Assembly: GCA_013399015.1 (NCBI GenBank)
Contig: VWZX01006822.1
Location: forward strand, 372,001 to 436,000
Direction of reading: 5' to 3'
DNA from: Galbula dea
Taxonomy: Eukaryota; Chordata; Aves; Piciformes; Galbulidae
DNA length: 64,000 nucleotides
Shown here: piece after piece, positions 26,720-37,900 of the stretch
How positions within the stretch are numbered: the first letter of the stretch is position 1
How the letters are laid out: every line of letters starts with the position of its first letter
Program-made: the position numbers and the translations under genes
The notes under the pieces: model-generated
The model's input: the letters and a program-made list of their open reading frames with translations, nothing else
Databases searched by the model: none
What the model was told of the DNA's origin: nothing

Positions 26720-26795
26720 ACTGCCCAAGCAACTTTAAGCAAGTCATCCCACCAGCTTGAACACCAGTTCCTCTTCTGTAAGAAGTTTCTTTGAG
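26720..26795 (+). repeat. Probable MIR-type SINE fragment
   Basis: 'actttaagcaagtcatcc' followed by 'ccagttcctcttctgtaag' matches the MIR core order gactttgggcaagtcactt ... cctcagtttcctcatctgtaa. Only the core is recognisable. Confidence 0.5.
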
Positions 26796-27444
26796 AGGAA
26801 CTGTCACAAAACTTCCTGAGGAGCATAAATGCAGCATGGCAATCAGCATGCAAATGATAAAAAGCAGTCTGAATCTGTGGCAAAAAGAAGGCTTTCAACT
26901 GAACAGCCTCAAAAAAGTCACAGTTCATGGGAGAAAGGAAATAGAAACAGACTGGGAGAGAGCTGGAGCTGCTTCTGTTTCCACAATGCATCTATACACA
27001 GTGTATGCACTTACTGTTCTTTGAGGAAGCTCTGTTGGCTCATCTATTGGCATCAGCAGCACAAGGCTGAATCCTAAATTTGCAAATGTCATGTTATCTT
27101 GTGTCCCTCAGTAACAGGGCAGGATAAGGGCGTTCTTGCTGGAATAATATTTTCCTTTCTCTGCTGTCATTCTCTCCCCACCAAGTCTTCTCCACTGAAC
27201 CATCATTTCTCATCCTGAGTTGTGCTGGTGTGGCTGAAAGCACAGAATTAAGTTTAGGTAAAGTAGAGACCTCTTGGATACAGATGCTGCCAAACTAATT
27301 TGTGATTAGGCAAATATAGCCATAGAAAGCTCTCAGTCACTAAATGCTGTCACAGGAAGCCACAGCATAAAATGTGTTTCATTTGAACGAAATCCTTTGA
27401 AAGTATGCTGCTCTCCTTTCTTCACCTGTATTATTAGAGACTGT
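26796..27444. other. Intergenic DNA, no gene seen
   Basis: Nothing recognised; ordinary AT-rich sequence between a MIR core and the ancient CR1 copy. Confidence 0.5.
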
Positions 27445-28590
27445 TCCCAAACCTAACTGCTCTGATGGCTAGAAGTTTTCTTCTAATTTCCAGGCTAAAT
27501 TCCTTTATGGTCAGTTTATATCCACTTTTGTGGGATGTAATTGTCCTTCAGCTTTAATAACTTCCTCTTCTTCTGATCTTTGCACTCTGATACATTTACA
27601 GAGGAGAAATACAGCCTCTCTCATCCTTCACTTTGCTGGCTTAGAAGCCAGTCACTTTTACTCTCTTCACATAGGCAAGTAGTCTCCCTGCTCCTGGTAT
27701 CATCTGCTTACTCTTCTCTTCACTTGTTCCCATTGGAATACATATTACTGGTAAGTAGGTGACAAGAATTGCACTTTCAGATGAGATGAGATTTTTCAGT
27801 TGAGATCTCTCCTGAGTCCTGAGTAGTGCGATTCACTCTTCCTTCTCTCTCTGGATACATTGTAGGGTGTTATTTGCCTTTTCACAATTGCAGCAGTTGA
27901 GGCTGACAGTCACCATGTGATGACAGTATAATATATTGTGAAGTACAAGCTTTTGGCCTTCTCTGGCATTTCCAGCTGTTGAGCCACCACAGTGTTGCTG
28001 CTATGAATGCTGACACATTTCTGCATATTAAAGCTAATGCACTAGCAAAGCAGGTTACTGAATTCCATTCTTCCAACCTGACAGCTTCCCTTTCTGTACA
28101 GTCTACCTTTGTCTCCCCATCAGTCAGCTCTTTATCTGTAGTCTCACTTTGCCATAACTTCTATTAATTTTGGCTATTAATTTCACATATGGCACTGTGT
28201 CAAGTACTTTGTCTCTGGACAGAGAAGATCTCTATCATTTCCCCTATCCAAAACAGTTGCCTTATCAAAGAGAAATATGGAGCTGCTCTGGCATGCTCTG
28301 CCTTTGACAAATTAATATGGCATTCTGCCTCATTGTTCATTTGCCTCCAGGTTTTTTTATTATTCTCTCCTACAGGTTGGCTCTAAAGTTGTATGCACTA
28401 TGGCAGTCAGAAGAATGGCTCTACATTTCCCTAGATTACACCCTTTTCCTTTCCTTAGAGCTAACAGAAGTACTGCCTACTGCATTCTGCAGTCAGACAG
28501 TGCCACCACCAACTTGATAGATTAATTAAAAATCCACTCTGGAAGACTTGCCATTTCATACAGCAGCTATCTCAATAGTCTGATATTCCA
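27445..28590 (-). repeat. Ancient CR1/L3-like LINE, about 1.1 kb, degraded
   Basis: Long colinear similarity, in reverse, to the old CR1 lineage kept in turtles and crocodilians. In order: 'gctctgatggctagaag' and 'ctaatttccaggctaaatt' (27459-27500); 'gttatttgccttttcacaa' (27870s); 'tggcatttccagctgttgag' (27960s); 'aacctgacagcttcccttt' (28070s); 'atatggcactgtgtcaagta' (28180s); 'gctctggcatgctctgcctt' (28280s); 'tagattaattaaaaatccac' and 'gacttgccatttcatacag' (28518-28560). This corresponds to the C-terminal reverse-transcriptase part and 3' region. The frame is destroyed by stops and indels, so it is a fossil. The comparison is from memory; percent divergence was not calculated. Confidence 0.75.
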
Positions 28591-30039
28591 GTCCCTGTGA
28601 CTGGAGCAGATCAAAAGGCTTACATTCTTGTTTCCTCTCAAACACAGGCATTTCCTTTGGTGTACACACAGAGCTTGCCCTGAGCTCTCCATTGTCAGAA
28701 TTACTGAAAACTGAAGTGTTACTTGTTTAATTCAGGCTGTCTTTTGGTCACACCTCTCATCCCCTCATCTCTTTCCCCAAGAATGCACAGGTCCTTTCCA
28801 CACCATGACACAAAGGAATGGTTTGTTGTTTCTTTTACTTGCCTTCTCAAGGTTTGTCTCAGGTTGGCTTTTGATCACTCTTAAGGAATCCTCACAGTTT
28901 TAGCCACCTTGCCTCCCAGCATCCAGCAACCACCTCTGTGGCCTGCTGCTAAGTTCTAGCATAGCATGTGCTTTTCTAGGCTCACACCACACCAAACCAA
29001 CCACTGACAGAATTGGTTTGGAGCCAATAGAACAGAGATGACCCAGAGGCTTGCATGGGTTGAACATTAGTCATGTTCTAAACTATTAAAAACCAGAACT
29101 TGTGCAACAAGTGTGTGAAGATTCACCTTAAATCCTTCCCTGAGATTTAAAAGCATTTCATGCCCATGACCCTGCAGCTGTGGGGCAGGGAAGAAGAAGC
29201 ATTCTCTCTTCTTGCCTGTTCTCCATGTTCACTTATATTTTGTAGATTGTCTCTTTTGTATTTTTAGAAGTGGATGTTGCTAAGGCAACCACACTAGCTG
29301 AACATTTTGTTTCCCTAAGAACAATACATGTTTAAATATTCAGGCAGTTTTCCATTGTTTGGCTGGAATGGTGAGATCAGTTAGATTATCCAGACCAGAT
29401 GAGGGAAGTTTAGGTTGGCATTCCATTATATTTAAAAGTCTTTATTGTGCTGACAGCCATTCAACAGCTCTGTCCAAGGAGTAACAATATACAACAGACA
29501 CATAGACTACCCTCCATAAATGGGAGAAATGTTTAGTTTTATTCCCTTCCGTCCCACTCCCCACAATAAACCAAAGCTCATATGCATTTCCAGGTAGCCA
29601 AGCTATGCTCTCCTCTGTGCTGAGGCTGACACAAGCCCTGCTCATGCTCTGAAAGCACTGCATCAGATAATGGCAGTATCATCCCTGTCAGAAGGGGCAA
29701 ATAAAATATTGATCCAATTTATAACATCCTTCCCTCTTCCCTAGACTGTGGCTTTGTTTCAAGCATCTAGAAAAGATTTAGAATATTTCTACAGAGGCAG
29801 CAGGAATATGCTGGCACCCCTAAAATTGGGCAGGTGATGGGATCCTGTGCATTACTCTCATCCACCTGTACAAAACTCACCAGCCTGGCCTTGGCCTCCT
29901 GAGTCTTTGCACTGGAGCAGATTATGGGGGTCTGGCACAGCCCATCCCACTGGCTGATCTGTGATGGCAGGAGCTGTCACCTCCTGAGTGGCTTGGAGCA
30001 GAGTCTGCTGCCCATAACTGCAAGAGAGCCAGAACCATT
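28591..30039. other. Intergenic DNA, no gene seen
   Basis: No gene or clear repeat recognised. Confidence 0.55.
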
Positions 30040-30165
30040 CACTGAGACACCTTGAAGTCTGCTTCTGATTTTGGCATGAACATTTCCTGGGATGATCACT
30101 AAATGTGCTTAGCTTCACTTTCCCCACTAGCAATGTGAGACAGCTAAAACTATAAAAAAGTGAAG
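30040..30165 (+). repeat. Possible MIR-type SINE fragment
   Basis: 'gggatgatcactaaatgtgc' and 'ttcactttccccactagc' follow the order gggcaagtcacttaa ... ctcagtttccccatctg of MIR. The match is weak and could be chance. Confidence 0.35.
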
Positions 30166-32139
30166 AAAATATGATTATGGCTTAAAAAAGGTGGGTTTTT
30201 TTCTTGACAAAGTGCAAAATACTATTATAAATCTGAAAAGCGTGGATGGGGGAAGAGGGAAGGGAAGAGATAAAGAAGATTAAAAGGGTGAAAGTGGTCA
30301 GCAAGTGACATTGCAAAAGGCACAAAGAAAAAAAGCTGGCACAGTTGAGAAAGCAGAGCTACTCCCAGAGCTGATCTCCAACCCAGAAGCAGGGAGCATC
30401 CTCATTCTGCAGGGTAGAAGGTGCAGAGGAGAGTCACAATTGGAAGATAAGTGAGGAATACAGGACTGAAGCTAGAGTCAGCAAGAGCAGAGATGCTGTA
30501 CAGTGAAGCAGGCACTCCTCCACTGAGTGACACACAGAACACATCTGACTGACTAGTGTTACTATGGGATGGAGTTATTCATCCTTTCCACTATGTCTAC
30601 CTTAGGAAACATGCAACTTCCTCTTCCTTCTAAATATCTTTTCTGGAGATGTGAGCAACCATTAACACTGGAGGGTAAGTTCTCAATCTGAAAAGAGAAT
30701 CTTAGATTTGGGTTTCATCCTTTGGTAGTTTCTGCAGATATGTTTGTGCTCTTTGCTGTCTTTCTCTTTTTGAAAGTGAAGCATATCACCTAGAACATTC
30801 AAACAGCCTAAGAGCAAAGAGGATTTGCTGTTCAAAGAGCAATAAGAGGGTCTCCTGGTTTACCTAAGCCAGATCCAAGCATACCAAAACAGTAAGAGAA
30901 TTGTCCTGGGGTTGCCAAAGACGCTGGGTTGAAATAGCAATGTTGGCAGGGAGAATTAGTTTTCAGGAAACTAGTTCTTTCCTAGGATGATGGACAGCTA
31001 GGCAAAGTCTGAATAACTAGAAAAGTCAAAGAAATATGGGTTAGCCATAAAAGAGCCTTAAGAGCCATAAAAGTCCTAGCCCTAACACAGCCTAATATGC
31101 TTGGCTCTTTTCCACCCCATCATTTGTCCTGAAAGACAAGAAGAACTGGCAGATTAGATGTGGTCCAGAGTGAGCACACATCATATCAAGGGTAATTAAA
31201 GTGCAGCCAAAAATATCTTTTGGGTTGATGTCAATCACATCTCTCCTGTACAACCCTCACTCTCCCTGGAGACTGGACAGCCTACCTGACCAGTCTCCTT
31301 AAGCTCAGGCCGTGCTGGAGGACTAGGAGAAAGCTCAAAGGGCTCATGGGTGAGAATGGGGTCTCCTTAGACACATGGGTCTAGCAGATGTTTAGATGGG
31401 GGCAACTAAAAAGAAGAAATTGGGCAGAAAATAGTTACTCAGAGGTCGAGGAATGAGGCAGATTGACTCACTCTGGGCTCACAGTTTGAAGAGGTTGGAG
31501 AGGGTCCTGATTCATCACACTGCAATACATCTGACTGCAAAAAAAAGGGGTGGTTTCAACTTTTGCCCATGGTATACTGAAACCTCTGCTTGATTAGGGC
31601 ATGGAGCTGCTGAGTGTCACTCTCCTGTGAGGCAGCCAACTATAGGGAGTGAAGGAGGGAAGAAAGAAGTGGAAATTGCAGATTGGAGTGGATTGGGAGG
31701 GTGTAACAAAGGTACCAGGGGCAGAGGCAAATACAAGGCTTGCTTTCTCAGTGCAGCCTATTCTTGGAGCACCAGCAAACAGCAAAACCTTTGTTTCATC
31801 ATTACTAACTCTTTAAATGTCAGTGTCACTGCTCCTGCCAGGTGGTACCTATAAATTATTCAGTCACCCAACTACATCATGGGTGAAAAAGGGGAGACTG
31901 AGCTGAACAGAACCAAACCCCAGAAGGTATAGAAAGAGCACCTATTTGTGAAGAACCATCTACTTTCTCACTATAAGCACCCTCAGGAGAGAAAAAGGGG
32001 AAGGTCCCCTAGCAGTAGTCAGATCAGAGCCAACACAGTGGTGTAACCACAATGTCAGGCTGAGCCAGTCATCTGCAGTGAGTCTCTCTGGGCAAGAGCA
32101 GGAAGACCAGGGATGCTGCAGCCCATTTTATGGCACATG
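30166..32139. other. Intergenic DNA, no gene seen
   Basis: No gene recognised. The segment is moderately A-rich, with several purine-rich stretches such as around 30248-30300. Confidence 0.55.
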
Positions 32140-32300
32140 GCACAGGACCTGGCCAGAGTCAGACTTAGTTTCAAGACTTGGCATTGCCAGTAATATAACT
32201 TATACCACTTTGAGCAGTTCACTTGCCCTCTGTCTGTCTCAGCTTCTTCATCTATGAAATGGAACCTGATAGCAGCTTTGCAATGCCTGACTGCTTTTCT
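32140..32300 (+). repeat. MIR-type SINE fragment
   Basis: 'gagcagttcacttgccctct' and 'tctcagcttcttcatctatg' plus 'aaatggaacctgatagcagc' follow the MIR core (gggcaagttacttaacctct, cctcagtttcctcatctgta, aaatggggataatagtacc) base by base with moderate divergence and no large gap. This is one of the clearer MIR matches in the window. It lies inside the longest open frame of the window (32055-32561, reverse), which argues that this frame is not a gene. Confidence 0.75.
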
Positions 32301-35300
32301 GGCCCTGGCTTCTCCACCTGCTCTACAGCTGCTGGCATGGCACTCTGCAGGTGGGTCTGCTTTCATGTCTGTAGCCTTAAGGGAGGAAACTTCAGCTATG
32401 AGGGACCTCAGTTGTATGAATACATGAACAGTGCTCTCAGTGCTACTTACAACTATTACAGAGAGCAGCAGGGACTCATACAACCTCCTAGAAAAGGTGA
32501 TTATATCCCAGAGAAGGCAGATGGTGCAGACATGCAAGAGATGCATGCCTATCACTTGCAAATCCTATTTGCATTCCTGTATGTGAATTCACTGCAAAAG
32601 GGTTTACCCCTACTTTTTGATTAGCTGGGTAAAATCTCTCCTCTGAGAATGACAGAAAAAATATCTGAGTAGTCATCTTGTGATCATTTCCCAGCATACC
32701 CACCCCTTGGTGAGGCTCAGGATGCAGCTGTGAATGTTCCATCTAACCTGGGAGATCCACCCTTGTCATGCACAGCAAAAAGGATACTTTCCATAAAGGA
32801 GCAGCCAGAAACTGCACTGAGAACAGACATTGCTCTGCACTGATCTGTGAGCCTCCTAAATTATTTTTATGATCAGTTTTCTGAGGACAGCAGCTTTCTA
32901 TTCAGTTGATACAAGAAACACAGGCATGGATTTAGGGGTTTGTATGGATGAGATTACCTCTTTCTCTTTTTCACACACCTGCTCTTCTACTGCTGTTTTT
33001 AATAAGCATTTAGGGAACAGGAGGAAGAGGGCTGGGAGAAGAGGGCATGAAACAGCCAGGCTGAGGGTACATGCTTATGTTAGTGTCATGAAGCAGATAA
33101 TTGAACTTTATTTCTACACAGTAACTTGAGTTTTGCAATGCAAAACTAAGAAGTTAAAAATCAAGCTGTGACCTTATGGTTCCCACCAATGGAGCAAACT
33201 ATCTGCAAATCACATTAACAAAAAGAAAAAGGAACTGCAAATGCAAACATGAGTGAAAAGGTTTTCAGGAGGGAACAAAGGGAGGTTTGGATTTTACTCC
33301 AGGTTTCACTAGTTCCTCACCATGCAGACACAGTCCTGATTTCAGTGCTGTGAGTAAGAGGCATTACATAAGTATGCAAAATGCCAAAGGGGTGGGGATC
33401 AGGTATGAGACTGGGACTGGAAATATTGCTCTGACTTCCATCACAAATCCACTGAGTCACAAAAACGTTAGGGATTATTCACACTGTGGGAGGAGCCAAG
33501 GGAACAGAGATCTGGAAGGAGACCTTTCAGATGAGCAGGTTTCTGCTTAAGGCAAGCAGGGAGCACTTTCTGGTTGTCTGCAAGCAGCCTCAATGTCCTG
33601 TCAGCTGTTGCACACCACAAATGCCTCTATCCTAGGTACCTGTGTACAGGGATTCCTCTGGTGTCACCCCAAAACATTCAACCAGTTTGGCTTTCCTAGA
33701 GCTTTTTTATACTACACTGGTGCAAAGAATTGGCAGTGGATTTATCATTACATTGACCAACCAGACTGCAACTTCTTTATAGCAGGCCCAGAGTTGGGGA
33801 CACAGAGACATGAGAGAGAAGGATCTCCATGTGTGTGGGGATCCCCACACAGGCTTGAACAAGTGGCCCTCTCCTTTGGTTTCAGAGTGATTATAATCTT
33901 CCCTTCAAAATGACAGCTTAGGGCTCAGCTGCTGCAAAACTGTTTTTGGAATCAAATTACTAGAAAGGTCAAAATCATTAACATGTGCTTTAGGAAGAGG
34001 GAGAATACCAGGCAAAACCTGTAAGCTTCCACTGCTGAAAGATGCCCCCTGGACTAACAGATGCTATTATTTGCTTCATTTCACTGTAGGCAGAAGGGTG
34101 TCATCACACCAAGGGAACAGAGAAGGAGGTCATTCTTCTTTCAGGTCTTTCAAAAAAGTGCACAGCAGGAGAAGCCTCTTGTGACTTTGTGGAATTTAAA
34201 AGACACAAAACAGTGTTAGAGACAGTGAATGAATAGATTATGTCCCTCTTCCCTGGCACAGCCCTCATCTCTACACTCTCCATGGGGCCCCTTTAGCACT
34301 CTACACTCTTGGGGATAATTGTCCTAGTGTTAAAAATGCATGGACTTCTTCTTGCTCCCACAGCACCAGAGAGCAAATAGAGAGTTGGTGCTACAAGATC
34401 TAAGAAAATAATCTTGCTTATGCCTTGCTTACATGGGTTGGAACATAAGCATAACAATGATTGCACTACAGTTCTTCTTCAACAAGAAAAGTTAATAATT
34501 AAGAGAAAAAAAGAGCAGACAAAGGCTTCCAGAATATCTGAGCTACACTTTTGTCTATCTTGCTAACCAGATGCCTCTGTGAGGCTACCTGAAGACATCT
34601 ATCACCTCAGCAGTGGATTAATCACCAAGGTAGCTGTGAGAGAAATCAGGGCAACATATTTTCCATTTGAGAATATTCAAATGAAAAGTTAAAATGTTGT
34701 CAAGAAATAGCATAGGTTCTTACAAGGACCCAAATTTTGGGAGTTTCATGCACCATTTACCATCTTGAGCTGGGCCTCACTAAGTAAAAGCCAACCATAT
34801 GTTCTCCAAAACGTGGCTAAGACACTGAACACAAGATGATCTCTGCCCTAAACTTTTAAAGTTCATCAAAAGACACAGTGTACTTAGAGGCTTCTCTCCC
34901 ACTGATGCATTTAACCATCTCCTCCCATGTAAGCAAGCTGCCTCTACATTTCATACCCCAGTAGTGCTGTTGTATTTGTCATGTGTGCTCCTGGATGGAT
35001 AATAGGATTCACCTTCATATGATAGTGCCAATGTCTCTAAAACAATCTAGCCTATGAAAAAATCATCTTCCTAATCCTTGAGAATGTCATGTGTATTAGC
35101 TGCAGCCTTTCTGGCATAAAACCTCTAGAGTGGAGTCAGTTTCACACAAGTCCTAGCAAGACAGACCATCATAGTCTAGGAATTCATACCCCTACAGCCT
35201 CTACTCTTCAGAAAGGCAAGCAACCACTCCTTTTCCCATAGGATTCACCTTTAAACCTCTCTCTGTTTTGTGCTTGCCAGAACAGGGAGGTGCAATCTAG

Positions 35301-37141
35301 GAATTTGAAGGTCAAATGTTTTGGACTGTCTTGCCCTATATCTCTCTTTTGTATTTGTACACCTCTTTGTACAGCACTGCTTGTTCACACTCAGTGTTCA
35401 CCTGCAGCATTAAGGTTTCCACAGGACTTTTCCTTATCCATTTCCCCTTGACCCACAAAAACCTATTGCCTCAGTTTAGTGAGCCCTTCACCTTGGCTCA
35501 GGCTCAGGTTGTTAGCCACTGTGTTCATAACTGCTGGTCTTCCAGTGCTTTCCTATAACTTCCCTTGGGCTCCATATTCTTGGTCAGCTACCTACTCACT
35601 ACCTCTACATTAGAAATGATCCCTCACTAAGACAGTACCTATCAGGTTTAAAGCCACCTGCAATGCAGTCTGATAGGCAGACAATATTTGTAGTATTTCT
35701 ATGGAGACAACCAGACCAGCTTCCAGCTAACCAGAAGAAAATGTATCCCTAGGGTACTGCAAGGCTGAGAACCTGGGAGATGATTGCAGCAGTCCTACAG
35801 CCTCACCTGAGCAAACACACCTTTCCAAAGGGCACACTCCAGAACAGCTTGGCACACTTGTATTTACTTGGCCTAGTTTAATCTGACCCCAGGTCATGTA
35901 ACAGCAAAACTGTACCCTTCATGCAGTCTACTCTTGTGAGTGGTCACTTTTGCTGTATGCTTTGCATGCTCCTTGTTGCAGTTGCCACAGGATTATTCTC
36001 ACATTCATCACAGACCACGGTGGCACAATTTGGCTTTTATTACTGCTTTGCATTGCATTGTGTTGGCTACATTAATGTCACTGCAATCAACTATCTTGGC
36101 TCACAGCAGATATGAATAATAACCCTCATTTACCCTGTACACAAAACATAAAGGCCCTTGCAAACACTCCTGCTGGAGAAAAGACATGTCAGAAACAGAA
36201 AGTATTCATGAAGAAGAATAGAAGATGTTGCTCTGTGCTCAGGAAAGGCAATTCAGGAAGGTTGTCTAGAGGTCACATTTAGTTTGCCTTTAATCTCTTG
36301 GAAGGGAAGAGTGTTTTAAACTTGCAGAAGTGAGTAGCTGCCTCCTTGACTCCACTCTCTCCCATGGAGACCTCCTAGACTTTAGACCTGGACAGCTCTT
36401 TGGGCCAGAGTGAAATAACTACGGTCATAACCTTGCTCTCACTTTTCCCCATTACCACAGACTTCTTGAACAGCTAGTAGTTTTGGGGGTGTGAGGGCAG
36501 TGGAAGGGTTGTGTTCACTTGATGATGAGGTCAGGATTTGTCTTTGTGCAGGAATACAACAGATGTGGTGAAAGCACAACCCCTCTGCTCCTCTTTTCTC
36601 TCTGGGGACTCTGGCATCCAACACCTCCATGCACAATTTCCTCAAGGGATGGCAAAGGCTCAAAAATGAAAGAACTGGCTTCAGGCCAGCTCTTGGTCCT
36701 TTGCTTGTTCAGGCAAACTCCAGAGATGCCTTCTGTGTGAAACGAATTTTGGACCTGTACCTCCAAGGGAATTAGAGTTAATAGCTTAATGTTCCCATAG
36801 AAAGAAAAAAGAAAAGCAAGCAAGCAAGCAGGCACTCTGAGCAGCTTCACTGCTGGGCTGTGTACTTCCTTAATGCAGTTTCAGGAGCCATGGTTGTTAG
36901 GGAGAGGAAGTAAGATCCCATTTTGTATGCAGATTTCAGTGCTGAATTGCAGGTCTGACAGTCTCATGATGTTAGGGCATCAGCAGCAGTATCTGGCCAT
37001 TCCTTTTACAGTGATCATTCAATGACCTTGAGGTTTACCCAACTGGGGCAGTACCCTGTCTAAAAATATCCCATTTTCCAAGATTGTGGTTTCAGGTGTA
37101 TGAGAGACAATCCTAGTGAAGAACCAATTCAGCTGGGCATA
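32301..37141. other. Intergenic DNA, no gene seen
   Basis: No gene recognised in 4.8 kb. A short (AAGC)n run lies at about 36815-36830. Open frames are at most 133 codons (32223-32624 +, which starts inside the MIR copy) and show no domain. Confidence 0.55.
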
Positions 37142-37194
37142 CCCTCTCTTTTTCCTTCTCTTCCCTCCCCTCCTCTCCACACCCCTCCCTCCCC
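37142..37194 (+). repeat. Pyrimidine tract with CCTCCC boxes
   Basis: 37142-37178 contains only C and T. It is followed by 'acacccctccctcccc', which resembles GC/CACCC-type factor sites. It sits about 190 bp before the CpG-enriched block and may be part of the same regulatory unit; that link is inference. Confidence 0.6.
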
Positions 37195-37380
37195 AAGCTC
37201 TCCCTTACTCTGGGTTGTAAAAAAAGGCTCTGAGATTTCTCTTGTAGCACTGACCTTCTGGGCTGTCTAATGATGAAGATAGGAAGAGGCTGCAACCTGA
37301 CAGTGAAAAAAGAAAAGCCTAGCTAGCAGGGAAATGTGTGAGTAACATACACACTGTTGGACAGTGGCCAAATCACTCTA

Positions 37381-37900
37381 GTAACGGCTGTTAGCTCCCC
37401 TCACCAGGAAAACGATCGAATGAGAAAGAGAAGCTGCAGTCAGGTGTCAGAAATGCTGAGTCGCAACGGGAAAGTGCCGCATCCAATGGAAATTTACCCA
37501 GGAGCCAGTGACCTTCAGACACTGGGGATGAAGACAGAGGGTTTGCAGGGCTATCCTGCCCTCACTCGCACACTGCTCTGCTACCTCCGTGTCACAGCCC
37601 TGACAAAGGAGGCCAGGAGATGAGCTCAGGAGCTGTGCAAACTTCAAGACAGAGTCGGCTGTCAGGATAGCCTCCAAGGCATGGAACAGGGTACTGCTTA
37701 CACGGCATGCATGGATGGCTGGCCCCACAGCGCTGCTTAGTCTGCGGTCATTACTTGCCTCAGGTGATTACTTGCTGCTGCTCTAGCCCTTCCCCTGCTG
37801 CTCTGGACACACGGTCTTGAAATGAGACAGTTTGGTCCAGCTGACCCATGCCTGGGGCTACCCCCACCTGGAGATGATGGAAATATGACAAAGGTGACTT
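37381..37900. promoter_or_regulatory. CpG-enriched block in otherwise CpG-poor DNA (candidate regulatory element)
   Basis: By eye about 14 CpG dinucleotides fall in 37381-37900, eleven of them in the first 360 bp (for example taacgg, acgatcga, gtcgcaacggg, gccgc). Neighbouring kilobases mostly show none or one per 200-300 bp. It matches no repeat I know. It does not look like a full CpG island. It could be an enhancer, the promoter of a noncoding RNA, or a recent insertion. Open frames on both strands (88 and 93 codons) are unsupported. Confidence 0.4.

Noticed and set aside
26400..26849. 149-codon reverse frame, serine/leucine-rich
   Set aside because: Low-complexity composition, overlapped by + frames, and it ends in a MIR-like core; no recognisable protein.
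32055..32561. Longest open frame of the window, 168 codons on the - strand
   Set aside because: It runs through a MIR-type SINE copy, is overlapped by a 133-codon frame on the other strand, and shows no domain or signal. A chance frame in 64 kb of six-frame sequence is expected at about this length.
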